64,000 nt of DNA, from assembly GCF_900156435.1 (NCBI RefSeq), contig NZ_FTPQ01000002.1, forward strand, positions 496,001 through 560,000. Reading direction: 5' to 3'. The DNA is from Microbacterium sp. RU1D (lineage in GTDB: Bacteria > Actinomycetota > Actinomycetes > Actinomycetales > Microbacteriaceae). Below, one piece after another: positions 1 through 8,953 of this stretch. The position numbers and the translations under genes are program-made. How positions within the stretch are numbered: the stretch's first letter is position 1; each line of letters starts with the position of its first letter. The notes beneath the pieces are model-generated. The model had not been told where the DNA came from. It saw nothing but the letters and a program-made list of their open reading frames with translations, and searched no databases.

Positions 1-170
1 CCGGCGCCCAGACCCATGAGCGACAGGATGCTGCCGGCGTTGAGGTCGGGACCGCCCTGGGCAGCGATGGTGACGGGGACGTTCTTCTCCTGCACGGCCT
101 GCACGAAAAGCTTCGCGGGGCGGGCGTGGAGGCCCGAGGCGCTGGCGATGGTGGCCTGACGTTCTGCCAT
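1..170 (-). CDS. ptsH: HPr phosphocarrier protein of the PTS (C-terminus beyond window edge)
   Basis: HPr relays phosphate from enzyme I to the sugar-specific EIIA domains in the cytoplasm. Read on the minus strand, the 56 visible residues start MAERQATIAS and include the GLHARPA motif, whose His15 is the phosphorylated residue. A Ser at 47 in NAGSILSL matches the regulatory serine region (Ser46) of the family. The ATG at 170 has an AAGGAT ribosome binding site. The gene lies 27 nt after fruA on the same strand, so it is probably the last visible gene of the fructose operon. Only the first two thirds are present; the family is usually 85-90 residues. Confidence 0.93.
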   Translation of the reverse strand, partial: MAERQATIASASGLHARPAKLFVQAVQEKNVPVTIAAQGGPDLNAGSILSLMGLGA

Positions 171-197
171 GGTGAATCCTTCCGATTCGACGGGGTG

Positions 198-2258
198 TTA
201 CGCGGCGACCGTGGCTGCGGGAGCGGCCTCGGCGACGGCGGCGTCCTTGGTGCTGCGGCCGATGCCCTTGAGGGCCACGACGATCAGCGCCGTCACGACG
301 GTACCCGCCACGATCGCGAGGGCGAAACCCCAGAACGGGTTGATCGCGAAGAAGACGAAGATGCCGCCGTGCGGGGCGAACGACTGCACACCGAAGAGCA
401 TGCTCAGTCCACCCGTGATCGCACCGCCCACCATCGAGGCGGGGATGACGCGCAGCGGGTCGGCCGCTGCGAACGGGATCGCCCCCTCGGAGATGAACGA
501 GGCGCCGAGCAGCCACGCGGCCGCGCCGTTCTCGCGCTCGACCGGGGTGAACTTCTTGCGGGCGAGGAGGGTCGAGGCCAGGGCCATGGCGAGCGGCGGG
601 ACCATACCGGCGGCCATCACGGCGGCCATGATCAGGTAGGGCGCGGTGTTGGTCTGGGTGGCGGCGGCGAGGCCCGTCGTGGCGAAGACGTAGGCGACCT
701 TGTTGACCGGCCCACCCAGGTCGAAGCACATCATGAGGCCGAGGATCACACCGAGCAGGATCGCGCCGGCGCCCGAAGCGGCGAGCGAGGTGAGGCCGTC
801 GGTGAGGGCGGTCATGAGCGCGGCGATCGGGCGACCGAGGAACAGGATCATCAGGCCCGAGGCGAAGATCGAGCCCAGGAACGGCACGATGACGACGGGC
901 ATGAGTCCACGCAGCCAGCGCGGGGCGTCGAAGCGACCGAGCCACCAGGCGATGAAACCGGCGAGCAGGCCGCCGATGATGCCGCCGATGAAGCCGGCGT
1001 TCATGAGCACGGCGACGGCACCGGCGACGAAGCCGGGCGCGATACCGGGGCGGTCGGCGATCGCGTAGGCGATGAAGCCCGCGAGCACGGCGACGATGAA
1101 GCCCATGGAGGTCGCGCCGATCATGAAGGCGACCGAGCCGAGGTACTGGCCGACCGGGCCGAGCGGCGAGGTGATGCCCTCGGTGGGAAGGTCCCACAGC
1201 GAGTTCTGGATGATGACGTTCGCGGCGTTCTGCGTCACCTGGTAGCCGCCGAGCAGGAAGCCCAAGGCGATGAGGAGACCGCCACCGGCGACGAAGGGGA
1301 TCATGTAGCTGACACCGGTCAGCAGCCACCGCTGGATGCGGCGGCCGACCGACTGCTGCGCGACCGGAGCGTCGGACGCGGATGCCGCGGCGGCACCGCC
1401 CTGCACGCGCGCGGCGTTCGGGTTCTCGCTCGCCGCCAGCGCCTCGGCGATGAGCTGCTTCGGCTGCTCGATGCCGCGCTTGACGCCGGCGCGCACGACG
1501 GGCTTGCCCGCGAAGCGCTGCGGCTCGCGCACGTCGACGTCGACGGCGAAGATCACGGCGTCGGCGTCGTCGATCACGCTCTGCGGGAGCGCCTTGTAGC
1601 CGCTCGAGCCCTGCGGCTCGACGACGAGCTCGACGCCGTCGGTCTCGGCGCCGGCGGCGGTGAGCGCGTCGGCGGCCATGAACGTGTGAGCGATGCCGGT
1701 GGCGCACGCGGTGACGGCGACGATCTTCTTTGTCTTCGTCGCCGTGGCGGTGCGGGCTTCGGCGCGCGTGGCGGCGGGAGCCTCGGCGGCCGCCGCGGGC
1801 GCGGGGGTCGGGTTCACGGCATCCGTGATGATGCGCACCGCGTCCGAGGGCGTCTGCGCGGCGCGCAGGCCCGACATGAACTGGTCGTTCATGAGGCTGC
1901 GGGCCAGCTGCGACAGCACCGCGAGGTGGGCCTCGTCGGCACCGGCGGGCGCGGCGATGAGGAACACGATGTCGGCGGGGCCGTCGGGGGCGCCAAAGTC
2001 GACGCCCGGGGTCAGGCGCGCGAAGGCGAGGGTGGGCTCGGTGACCGAGGCGCTGCGCGCGTGTGGGATGCCGATGCCGCCGGGCAGGCCGGTCTCGTCC
2101 TTCTGCTCGCGGGCCCACGCGTCGTCGAAGAGCTCCTGTGCGCTCGTCGCGCGGCCCTGCGCGACGACGCGCTCGGCCAGGGCACGGATCACCGACTGCT
2201 TGTCGGTGCCCAGGGGCACGTCGAGAGTGACGAGCTCCGGAGTGATGATGTCGGACAT
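198..2258 (-). CDS. fruA: PTS fructose transporter subunit EIIABC
   Basis: A 686-residue fused permease that imports fructose and releases fructose-1-phosphate. The EIIA domain (about 1-150) has its phosphorylated His66 in GIGIPHARS. An Ala/Pro/Thr linker (150-175) leads to the EIIB domain, with Cys185 in AVTACATGIAHT. The EIIC membrane domain runs from about 305 to 665 and has many glycine-rich hydrophobic segments. This A-B-C order is common in actinobacterial fructose transporters. The gene follows fruK by 18 nt and precedes ptsH, and all three follow the DeoR-type gene, so one mRNA probably encodes the whole route. Length is normal for the family. Confidence 0.95.
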   Translation of the reverse strand: MSDIITPELVTLDVPLGTDKQSVIRALAERVVAQGRATSAQELFDDAWAREQKDETGLPGGIGIPHARSASVTEPTLAFARLTPGVDFGAPDGPADIVFLIAAPAGADEAHLAVLSQLARSLMNDQFMSGLRAAQTPSDAVRIITDAVNPTPAPAAAAEAPAATRAEARTATATKTKKIVAVTACATGIAHTFMAADALTAAGAETDGVELVVEPQGSSGYKALPQSVIDDADAVIFAVDVDVREPQRFAGKPVVRAGVKRGIEQPKQLIAEALAASENPNAARVQGGAAAASASDAPVAQQSVGRRIQRWLLTGVSYMIPFVAGGGLLIALGFLLGGYQVTQNAANVIIQNSLWDLPTEGITSPLGPVGQYLGSVAFMIGATSMGFIVAVLAGFIAYAIADRPGIAPGFVAGAVAVLMNAGFIGGIIGGLLAGFIAWWLGRFDAPRWLRGLMPVVIVPFLGSIFASGLMILFLGRPIAALMTALTDGLTSLAASGAGAILLGVILGLMMCFDLGGPVNKVAYVFATTGLAAATQTNTAPYLIMAAVMAAGMVPPLAMALASTLLARKKFTPVERENGAAAWLLGASFISEGAIPFAAADPLRVIPASMVGGAITGGLSMLFGVQSFAPHGGIFVFFAINPFWGFALAIVAGTVVTALIVVALKGIGRSTKDAAVAEAAPAATVAA

Positions 2259-2276
2259 TGTCAGTGACCTCCGTGG

Positions 2277-3242
2277 TCAGGATGTTGCGATGGGGGTGGC
2301 GAAATCGGATACGGCGATCGGCTCGGCGGGCAGATCGGCCGGTGTCGGGGCCTGCGTCCCCGGCAGGGTCGCGGCAGCGGCGCCGTAGGCGATGCTGCGC
2401 GCGAGACGGTCGGGGGCCGAGGCCCCGTCGAGGTCGGCCAGCAGGTAACCGGCGAGCGAGCTGTCGCCCGCGCCGACCGTGCTTCGGACCTGGATCTTGG
2501 GGGCGCGTCCGCGCCACGCACCCTCGGCGGTGAACAGCAGCGCACCGTCGGCGCCGAGGGTCACGAGGGCGGATGCCGCGCGTTCGGGCACGAGGGCGGT
2601 GGCACGCCGCGCGGCCTCGGCGAGCACGTCGACGTCGGCCTCGGCATCCTCGCCCACGAGTTCCGCGAGCTCCTCGTGGTTGGGCTTGATGAGGTCGGGA
2701 CGGGCGGTCGCGACGACCGCGGCGAGGGCCTCGCCGGAGGCGTCGACGGCGATGCGCGGAGCGGCGGCTCCCCATCGCGACCGTACGGCCTCGATGAGGT
2801 CGGCGTAGAAGGTCGCGGGGACGCCGGGCGGCAGCGATCCCGCGAGCACGAGCCAAGTCGCCCCCTCGGCAGCGGCCACGACGCCCGCGGTGAGCGCGGA
2901 GGCCTCGGCGGCGCTGAGTTCCGCGCCCGGGAGGTTGAGCTTGGTCGTCTCCCCCGACGGATCGGTGATGGTGAGGTTGGCCCGCGCGCGACCGGCGACC
3001 TCGACGAGGTCGAGGGCGATGCCGGTGTCCTCCAACAGGACGCGGTAGGGGTCGTGCTGGCCGACGGGGACGACCGCCCGGGCGGGGGCACCGGCCGCCG
3101 AGACGACACGCGCGACGTTGACGCCCTTGCCCCCGGCATCCTCGCGCGACGATGAGGCGCGCTGCACCTCTCCGGGCTGCAGCGCCTCGGACAACACGAC
3201 GGCGCGGTCGGCCGAAGGATTGGCGGTGAGGGTGACGATCAT
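2277..3242 (-). CDS. fruK: 1-phosphofructokinase
   Basis: A PfkB-family kinase of 321 residues that converts fructose-1-phosphate, the product of FruA, to fructose-1,6-bisphosphate with ATP. It begins MIVTLTANPSADRAV, a typical start for the family. The N-terminal sugar-binding motif GGKGVNVA is at 37-44. The C-terminal GAGDS motif starts at 257, and Asp260 is the expected catalytic base. Its ATG overlaps the TGA of the upstream DeoR-type gene by four bases (ATGA), indicating translational coupling. An assignment to tagatose-6-phosphate kinase is less likely next to fruA. Confidence 0.94.
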   Translation of the reverse strand: MIVTLTANPSADRAVVLSEALQPGEVQRASSSREDAGGKGVNVARVVSAAGAPARAVVPVGQHDPYRVLLEDTGIALDLVEVAGRARANLTITDPSGETTKLNLPGAELSAAEASALTAGVVAAAEGATWLVLAGSLPPGVPATFYADLIEAVRSRWGAAAPRIAVDASGEALAAVVATARPDLIKPNHEELAELVGEDAEADVDVLAEAARRATALVPERAASALVTLGADGALLFTAEGAWRGRAPKIQVRSTVGAGDSSLAGYLLADLDGASAPDRLARSIAYGAAAATLPGTQAPTPADLPAEPIAVSDFATPIATS

Positions 3243-4024
3243 GCGACACGCACCTCGATGTCGGCGTCGGCGAGGGCCTCGGCCAGGTCGGCGGGCGGCG
3301 CCGCATCCGTCACGAGAACGTCGATCTCGTCGAGCTGGGCGAAGCGCACGAGCAATTCCTCTCCGAATTTGGCGGCGTCCGCGACGAGCACGACGCGACG
3401 AGCCGACTGGATGATGGCGGCCTTCACCGCGGCCTCGTCGGGGTCGGGCGTGCTCAGGCCGAAGCCCGCGCTCAGGCCGTTCGTACCGACGAAGGCGATG
3501 TCGGGCCGCAGCTGGCCGATGGTGCGCACGGTGTGGGCGCCGACGGCGGCGGCGGTGACCCCGCGGACCCGGCCACCGATGGTGGTCAGCGACAGGCGGT
3601 CGTCGCCCGAGAGCACGTGCGCGGCCTCGAGCGAGTGCGTGACGACCTCGACGCGGCCGATGCCCGCGCCGAGCGCCTCGGGAAGGAGAGCTGCGACGGC
3701 GGCGGGGGTCGTGCCGGCGTCGAGGAACACCGAACCCCGGAAGTCGGGACCGAGCAGCGCGACCGCGGCCGCGGCGATCGCGCGCTTCGCGTCACCGTGG
3801 CGCTCGCGGCGCTCGTTCAGCGGGGACTCGGCGGTGCTGGCGCGGCCGATGTCGACGGCGCCGCCGTGCACGCGGCGCAGGGAGCCCAGGCTCTCGAGCC
3901 GGTCGAGGTCGCGGCGCACGGTCTCCGTGGTCACGTCGAAGCGGCGGGCGAGATCGACGACGCTGACACGTCCGACCTCGCGCAGTTCGCGCTCGATGAG
4001 CTGCTGGCGCTCCATTGCGTACAC
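3239..4024 (-). CDS. DeoR-family transcriptional regulator of the fructose operon
   Basis: A 261-residue repressor-type protein. The N-terminal helix-turn-helix covers about residues 17-42 (VSVVDLARRFDVTTETVRRD). The C-terminal sugar-phosphate sensor domain contains DAGTTPAAVAALLP. I chose the GTG at 4024 (VYAMERQQ) because AAGGAG lies five bases upstream and relatives start MYAxER; an ATG nine bases later is the alternative. It is the first gene of the operon and overlaps fruK, so it probably controls its own operon in response to fructose-1-phosphate. The effector is inferred from context, not visible in the sequence. Confidence 0.88.
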   Translation of the reverse strand: MYAMERQQLIERELREVGRVSVVDLARRFDVTTETVRRDLDRLESLGSLRRVHGGAVDIGRASTAESPLNERRERHGDAKRAIAAAAVALLGPDFRGSVFLDAGTTPAAVAALLPEALGAGIGRVEVVTHSLEAAHVLSGDDRLSLTTIGGRVRGVTAAAVGAHTVRTIGQLRPDIAFVGTNGLSAGFGLSTPDPDEAAVKAAIIQSARRVVLVADAAKFGEELLVRFAQLDEIDVLVTDAAPPADLAEALADADIEVRVA

Positions 4025-4254
4025 GGGATCTCCTTCGAGGATTCCCACACAGTACAACATGAAGCCACATGAGGCAACAGATTCGGGCGCCTCCCCCCGC
4101 CATCTGCGCGTGCTGTTGTCGAACGGGCGCCCCGTCGACGCGCAGACGCGCCTCCGGGCGTCTCACGGTCGCGGCGACGCCGCCGGACGTCGCCTCCCCG
4201 ACAGCGAGAGGTGCCCAGGTTCCGCGCCATGCGGCGGTCAGGGCGGGATGGCGA

Positions 4255-4713
4255 CTAGGGCGCGACGACCGAGATGGTGAAGTCGACCTGCTGCCCGTCC
4301 GGGCCGGTGACGGTCGCGGCCGTCGTCCCGAGCGCGCGGGCGACGAACCCCGGACGGAACACCGCACCCTCCGACGGACCGCCGGCGGAGAACTCCGCGA
4401 TCGTGACGTCGGCGGTGGTCCCGGTCCACTCGGCTTCCGTGCCGTCGGGGACGGCGACGACGAGCGCGCTGCCGATGCTGACACTCACGTCGGTGCCCGC
4501 GAGATCGCCGGGTGAGACGACGGCCGGCGGGAGCACCTGCTCCCCCGGCGAGGTCGAGGGAGAAGGCGCCGCGATACTCTCCGCCGGAACGGCGGGAGCG
4601 GATGCCGTCGGGGTGCAGCCCGCGATGACCAGTGGGAGCGCGACCGCCGCGAGGGCGAAAGTGCGCGGCATCCGCCCTGCCGGGCTTCGCACCGGGAGGA
4701 GACCCGACGTCAC
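4255..4713 (-). CDS. Putative lipoprotein of unknown function
   Basis: A 152-residue protein with a lipoprotein signal. A hydrophobic stretch (FALAAVALPLVIAGC) ends in a lipobox cysteine, followed by a Ser/Pro/Ala-rich linker and a small beta-rich domain. I recognise no family. The GTG at 4713 is favoured because GGGGAG precedes it and sits over the TGA of the upstream 67-codon gene, so the two are probably coupled. An ATG at 4671 would give a shorter, more typical signal peptide of 138 residues in total. It is predicted to be anchored outside the membrane. Confidence 0.72.
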   Translation of the reverse strand: MTSGLLPVRSPAGRMPRTFALAAVALPLVIAGCTPTASAPAVPAESIAAPSPSTSPGEQVLPPAVVSPGDLAGTDVSVSIGSALVVAVPDGTEAEWTGTTADVTIAEFSAGGPSEGAVFRPGFVARALGTTAATVTGPDGQQVDFTISVVAP

Positions 4714-4717
4714 GCGG

Positions 4718-4921
4718 TCACTCCCCCGCACCATCGACGGACGGGAGGGGGATGTCGATCGAGGCGACCGGCGCATCCACCAGCCCCAGCAGGCCCGCCG
4801 GGGAGGCTTCCGCGCCCTCGTCATCGGGCAGCACCTCGGCGCGCGAGCGGTGCCGCACCGGCTCGCCGGGCAGCCCGGCCCACTCGCTCGGTTCTTCGGG
4901 TCGCTGTACGAAGAGTCCCAT
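4718..4921 (-). CDS. Small conserved-looking hypothetical protein (67 aa)
   Basis: The reading frame starting MGLFVQRPEEPSEWAGLP and ending PLPSVDGAGE looks like a genuine small acidic protein rather than a shadow. It lies on the same strand as the lipoprotein gene, and its stop is four bases before that gene's GTG. There is no signal peptide or membrane segment. I recall similar short proteins of unknown role in Microbacteriaceae, but cannot name a family. The frame is open upstream through the tRNA-Gln region, so the ATG at 4921 is the only sensible start. Confidence 0.6.
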   Translation of the reverse strand: MGLFVQRPEEPSEWAGLPGEPVRHRSRAEVLPDDEGAEASPAGLLGLVDAPVASIDIPLPSVDGAGE

Positions 4922-4967
4922 CGCACCAGTGTGGCCCCGCCGCTTCGGCGCGGGCTGGGAGAAACGG

Positions 4968-5003
4968 AAAAGTCCCGGTGATCTGTTGATCATCGGGACT
5001 TTT
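4968..5003 (-). terminator. Terminator downstream of tRNA-Gln
   Basis: A 16-bp inverted repeat with one G-T wobble pair and a four-base loop (TGTT on the plus strand). AAAAGTCCC at one end and GGGACTTTT at the other give a T run on the minus strand, eight bases after the tRNA 3' end. Confidence 0.85.
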
Positions 5004-5010
5004 CTCGAAG

Positions 5011-5082
5011 CTGGGGTACCTGGACTCGAACCAAGAACAACGGAACCAGAAACCGCCGTGTTGCCAATTACACCATACCCCA
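5011..5082 (-). tRNA. tRNA-Gln (anticodon CTG)
   Basis: On the minus strand a 72-nt cloverleaf starts TGGGGTA, pairing with TACCCCA at the 3' end. The anticodon loop is TTCTGGT, reading CAG codons, and the T arm contains GGTTCGAGTCC. The CCA end is not encoded. A strong hairpin terminator follows. Confidence 0.95.
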
Positions 5083-5183
5083 AGGCGCTGAGCCGGAACT
5101 CGTGCCGAGGATCAAGCTTACGTGAGAGCTGCTCCCCTGCCAAATCCCGCCCCGCCCGCGCGCGTCGCGCAGACGAGGGGCGC

Positions 5184-6692
5184 TCAGCCCAGGTGCTCCA
5201 CCAGAGCGTTCAGGCGCCGCAGCGTCTCACTCTTGCCGAGCAGCTCCATCGACTCGAACAGCGGCGGCGACACGCGTCGGCCCGTCAGGGCGACGCGCGG
5301 CGGGCCGTACGCCACGCGGGGCTTGAGTCCGAGCTCGTCGACGAGCGCCGTCGACAGCGCCGCCTGCACACCGGCGGCGGTGAAGTCGTCGACACCCTCG
5401 AGGGCGCGGACGGATGCCGTGAGCACCTCCGCCGCGTTCGCGGGGAGTCCCTTCAGCGCGTCATCGGCGTAGGCGACGTCGGAGACGAAGAGGAACCCGA
5501 GCATGCCCGGCACCTCACCGAGGAGCTGCACGCGCTCCTGCACGAGGGGTGCTGCGGCCGCGATGATGGCGCGGTGCTCCTCCGACGGCTGCTCCGCGAT
5601 GAAGCCCGCACCCGCGAGGTAGGGAACGATCCGCGCGGCGAAGTCGTCGGCATCCAACATGCGGATGTGGTCGCCGTTGATCGCTTCCGCCTTCTTCTGA
5701 TCGAAGCGGGCGGGGTTGGGGTTGACGTCGGCGATGTCGAATGCCGCGATCATCTCGTCGAGCGAGAACACGTCGCGGTCGCTCGCGAGCGACCATCCCA
5801 GCAGCGAGAGGTAGTTCAGCAGGCCCTCGTGGATGAAGCCCTTCTCGCGCTGCAGGAAGAGGTCGGCCTGCGGATCCCGCTTCGAGAGCTTCTTGTTGCC
5901 GGTCTCGCCCAACACGAGCGGCATGTGGCCGAAGCGCGGGATGAACGTCGTCACTCCGGCATCCACCAGGGCGGAGTACAGGGCGAGCTGACGCGCCGTC
6001 GACGGCATGAGGTCTTCACCGCGGATGACGTGGGTGATTCCCATGAGAGCGTCGTCGACCGGGTTCACGAAGGGATAGAGCGGCACGCCGCCGGCGCGCA
6101 CGAGCACGAAGTCGGGGAACGACCCCGCCGGGAAGGTCACCTCACCGCGGATGAGGTCGACGTAGCTGAGGTCGTGATCGGGGACGCGCAGGCGCCAGGC
6201 GGGCTGGCGGCCTTCGGCGCGGAACGCCTCACGCTGCTCGTCGGTGAGGTCGCGGTCGTAGTTGTCGTAGCCGAGCTGCTTGGCGCGGCCGTTCGCCTCG
6301 TTGCGGGCGTCGATCTCTTCGGCGGTCGAGTAGCTCTCGTACACCGCGCCGGCCGCGATGAGCTTGTCGAGCACGTCGCGGTAGATCTCGTGGCGCTGCG
6401 ACTGCCGGTACGGGGCGTGCGGGCCGCCGACCTCGACACCCTCGTCCCAATCGATGTTCATCCACCGCAGGGCGTCGAGGAGCTGCTGGTAGCTCTCCTC
6501 GCTGTCGCGCGCGGCGTCGGTGTCTTCGATACGGAAGACGAGCTTCCCGCCGTTGTGTCGGGCGTACGCCCAGTTGAACAACACGGTGCGGATGAGACCA
6601 ACGTGCGGCAGTCCCGTCGGAGACGGGCAGAAGCGGACGCGAACGTCGGCGCCGGAGGCGGTCGTGGTGCGGGGATCGGGCGTGGCAGACAT
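5184..6692 (-). CDS. gltX: Glutamyl-tRNA synthetase
   Basis: A class I aminoacyl-tRNA synthetase of 502 residues that charges tRNA-Glu with glutamate. The HIGH-type signature is PTGLPHVGL (HVGL at 30-33), and the KMSKS-type signature is KLSKR at 268-272. The C-terminal third is the anticodon-binding helical domain. Length is normal. The ATG at 6692 lies seven bases after a TAGGAT box, with GAGGGG between, so the transcript is probably leaderless or nearly so. It is followed on the same strand by the tRNA-Gln gene. Confidence 0.97.
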   Translation of the reverse strand: MSATPDPRTTTASGADVRVRFCPSPTGLPHVGLIRTVLFNWAYARHNGGKLVFRIEDTDAARDSEESYQQLLDALRWMNIDWDEGVEVGGPHAPYRQSQRHEIYRDVLDKLIAAGAVYESYSTAEEIDARNEANGRAKQLGYDNYDRDLTDEQREAFRAEGRQPAWRLRVPDHDLSYVDLIRGEVTFPAGSFPDFVLVRAGGVPLYPFVNPVDDALMGITHVIRGEDLMPSTARQLALYSALVDAGVTTFIPRFGHMPLVLGETGNKKLSKRDPQADLFLQREKGFIHEGLLNYLSLLGWSLASDRDVFSLDEMIAAFDIADVNPNPARFDQKKAEAINGDHIRMLDADDFAARIVPYLAGAGFIAEQPSEEHRAIIAAAAPLVQERVQLLGEVPGMLGFLFVSDVAYADDALKGLPANAAEVLTASVRALEGVDDFTAAGVQAALSTALVDELGLKPRVAYGPPRVALTGRRVSPPLFESMELLGKSETLRRLNALVEHLG

Positions 6693-6702
6693 CCCCTCGA
6701 TC

Positions 6703-7653
6703 CTACCGGCGGGCGCCGGAGGGCCGTTGGTCGGACAGCACCTCGGCGACGACCTCGAGGGCCGCGCCGACCGCCGGGACGCTCTCGGCGCCGCGGGCGG
6801 TGACGACGTGCAGGGTGCGCGCCTCGGCGGACGGGAGGCGCGGTACGGCGATGCCGGCCGGAAGGGGGAGGGATGCCACGGCCATGCGCGGCAGGATCGC
6901 CATGCCTACGCCGAGCGCGACGAGGTTCTCGACCGCGATGTAGTTGTCGGTCTCGAACGCGATGTCGGGGGTGAACCCCGCCCGCCCGCACGCCTCGAGC
7001 AGGTGACCGCGGCACTGGGGACAGCCCGCGATCCACCGCTCCCCCGCCAGCAGGGAGAGATCGATGGGGTCGTCGGCCGCCGCGGCGTGGTCGGCCGGGA
7101 CGACCACGACGGTGTCGTCGTCGCCGAGGCGGCGCACCGAGAGACCGGCGGCGGCCTGCGTGAGCTGCTCGCGCCGGTCGCCGGGGTAGCTGTAGATGAG
7201 GGCGATGTCGGCGCGGTCCTCGCGCACGGCGGAGATGGCCTCGGGCGGCTCCGCCTCGACGAAGCTGATCGACACGCCGGGGCGCCGGGCCGTGACCGCG
7301 GCGATGACCTGCGGCACGACGGTCGAGGAGGCGGAGGGGAACGCCGCGATCCGCACGCGACCGGCACGCAGCCCCCTCAGCTCGGCGAGGTCGCCCGCGG
7401 CGGCGTCGAGGGCGGTCGTCACCGTCGCCGCGTGACGGGCGAGCACCCACCCGGCTTCGGTGAGTCGCACCCCCCGGCCGACGCGCTCGACGATGGGCAT
7501 GCCCGCGCGCTGCTCGAGGCGCCGCAGTTGCTGGCTGACCGCGGGCTGGCTGTAGCCGAGGGCGCGCGCCGCGGCGGTGATCGAGCCGGTGTCGGCGATC
7601 GCCTTGACCACGCGGAGGCCGTGGGCGTCGAGGCCGTCGTCGATGTCGCTCAT
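6703..7653 (-). CDS. LysR-family transcriptional regulator
   Basis: A 316-residue regulator. The N-terminal winged helix includes [20 protein letters not shown] at about residues 20-40. The substrate-binding domain runs from about 90 to the C-terminus and contains the GxPxCRGH-like segment [14 protein letters not shown] chose the ATG at 7653, which begins [13 protein letters not shown]; upstream codons have no ribosome binding site. It is divergent from the class V aminotransferase gene, with only about 80 bases between starts, which is typical for a LysR activator and its target. Confidence 0.88.
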   Translation of the reverse strand: MSDIDDGLDAHGLRVVKAIADTGSITAAARALGYSQPAVSQQLRRLEQRAGMPIVERVGRGVRLTEAGWVLARHAATVTTALDAAAGDLAELRGLRAGRVRIAAFPSASSTVVPQVIAAVTARRPGVSISFVEAEPPEAISAVREDRADIALIYSYPGDRREQLTQAAAGLSVRRLGDDDTVVVVPADHAAAADDPIDLSLLAGERWIAGCPQCRGHLLEACGRAGFTPDIAFETDNYIAVENLVALGVGMAILPRMAVASLPLPAGIAVPRLPSAEARTLHVVTARGAESVPAVGAALEVVAEVLSDQRPSGARR

Positions 7654-7733
7654 TCCGACACATAAGCAGAGTGGATGCTTCTCATGCAACACCTGCTCTA
7701 GTGCAATGGCACACGACGGGCGACCCTGGTTCC
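7654..7733. promoter_or_regulatory. Divergent promoter region, LysR gene and aminotransferase gene
   Basis: About 80 bases separate the two start codons. The segment holds an imperfect dyad: AGCAG at 7667 and CTGCT at 7693 flank a TGCTTCTCATGCAAC core. LysR proteins usually bind such interrupted dyads. The exact operator and -10 boxes are not certain. Confidence 0.4.
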
Positions 7734-8822
7734 ATGAGCAGCCTCACCACGCACTTCGCCGGCGGCCGCGACTACCTCGCCGCCTGCACCCTCGGCCTCC
7801 CGTCCCGCGCCACGGTGCGCGCCGTCCGCGCCGACCTCGACGCCGCGGCATCCGGTCGTCCCGACGTCGTGGCGGCCTCGCAGGCGGTCGAAAACGCACG
7901 GGCGTCCTACGCCCACCTCGTGAGCGCGCCCGTCGGCGACGTCGCGATCGGCTCGCAGACGTCGGTGCAGGTCGCGCTCATCGCCGCGTCGGTGCCCGAC
8001 GGCGCCGAGGTGCTCTGCGCGGAGGGCGACTTCGCCTCGCTCGTCGCGCCCTTCACGCACGCGGGGCGGGGCATCCGACTGCGCACCGCTCCCCTGCCCG
8101 AGCTCGCCGCCGCCGTCTCCCCCGACACGTGGCTCGTCGCCTTTTCGCTCGTGCAGTCGGCGACCGGCGAGGTGGCCGACGCTGTCGGGATCGTCGCGGC
8201 GGCCGCGCGTGCCGGTGCGCGGACGCTCTGCGACCTCACGCAGGCCGCCGGGTGGCTGCCCGTCGACGCGACGATGTTCGACGCCACGGTCTGCCACGCC
8301 TACAAGTGGCTCTGCTGCCCGCGTGGGGTGTCGTTCCTCACGCTCTCGCCCGCGTTCGCGCGCGAGCTCCGTCCGGTGCAGGCCGGCTGGTACTCCGGCG
8401 ACGACCCGTGGTCGTCGTGCTACGGCGCCGGCGGCGTACTCGCCTCGGACGCACGGCGCTTCGACGTCTCACCCGCGTGGCAGGCGTTCGTGGGTGCCGC
8501 CCCGGCCCTCGCCCTGTTCGCCGACGCCGACATCACCGCGACCTACGCGCACACCACGGCCCTGGCCGCCCGATTCCGTGACGGCCTGGGCCTCCCCCAC
8601 CCCGAACGCCCTTCGGCCATCGTCACGTGGCCGGATGCCACCGGCGAAGCGCTCGCGCAGCTCACCGCGCACGGCATCACGGCGTCGGGACGCGCGGGTC
8701 GCGCGCGCGTGGCGTTCCACGTCTTCAACGACGAGCTCGATGTCGATCGGGCCCTGCACGCCCTCGGCGTCCGCGGCGGAGACGACCTCTCCGCCTTCGA
8801 CGGCCTGGTCTACGCCATCTGA
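7734..8822 (+). CDS. Class V aminotransferase / cysteine-desulfurase-like PLP enzyme
   Basis: A 362-residue fold-type I PLP enzyme. The PLP lysine is Lys191 in CHAYKWLCCPRG, preceded by the DLTQAAGW phosphate/ring-stacking segment typical of class V aminotransferases such as kynureninase and isopenicillin N epimerase-like proteins. GWYSGDDPW and an aromatic-rich centre suggest an amino acid or amine substrate, but I cannot assign it. The ATG at 7734 starts MSSLTTHFAGG. It is divergent from a LysR gene that probably controls it. Confidence 0.8.
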   Translation: MSSLTTHFAGGRDYLAACTLGLPSRATVRAVRADLDAAASGRPDVVAASQAVENARASYAHLVSAPVGDVAIGSQTSVQVALIAASVPDGAEVLCAEGDFASLVAPFTHAGRGIRLRTAPLPELAAAVSPDTWLVAFSLVQSATGEVADAVGIVAAAARAGARTLCDLTQAAGWLPVDATMFDATVCHAYKWLCCPRGVSFLTLSPAFARELRPVQAGWYSGDDPWSSCYGAGGVLASDARRFDVSPAWQAFVGAAPALALFADADITATYAHTTALAARFRDGLGLPHPERPSAIVTWPDATGEALAQLTAHGITASGRAGRARVAFHVFNDELDVDRALHALGVRGGDDLSAFDGLVYAI

Positions 8823-8884
8823 CGTCGCCCCACCCCTCGGGACGGGCAGGGGAGGAACCTCCCCGCCTCCTCCCTCACGCACGC

Positions 8885-8937
8885 GGACGCGGCAGCACGC
8901 GGCACCACCAGCGGCGCTCCGCGGCAGACCACGCCTG
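8885..8937 (-). repeat. Diverged duplicate of the 3' end of the downstream-read MFS gene
   Basis: This stretch matches the last ~55 bases of the coding end at 8966-9018, shifted by 81 bases. CACCACCAGCG and GCAGACC are identical in both, and about 80% of 40 aligned bases agree. Read on the minus strand it would encode GVVCRGAPLVVPRA against GLVCLGASLVVRRA in the real protein. It lies beyond the MFS stop codon, so it is a non-coding relic. Confidence 0.75.
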
Positions 8938-8953
8938 CGATCTCGACGCCCCC

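Noticed and set aside
126..2267. Long open frames opposite fruA, ilvB, ligD, prfB, gltX and other genes
   Set aside because: They are Arg/Gly/Asp/His-rich mirror frames caused by high GC and lie antisense to genes with clear motifs. None has a recognisable domain or start site.
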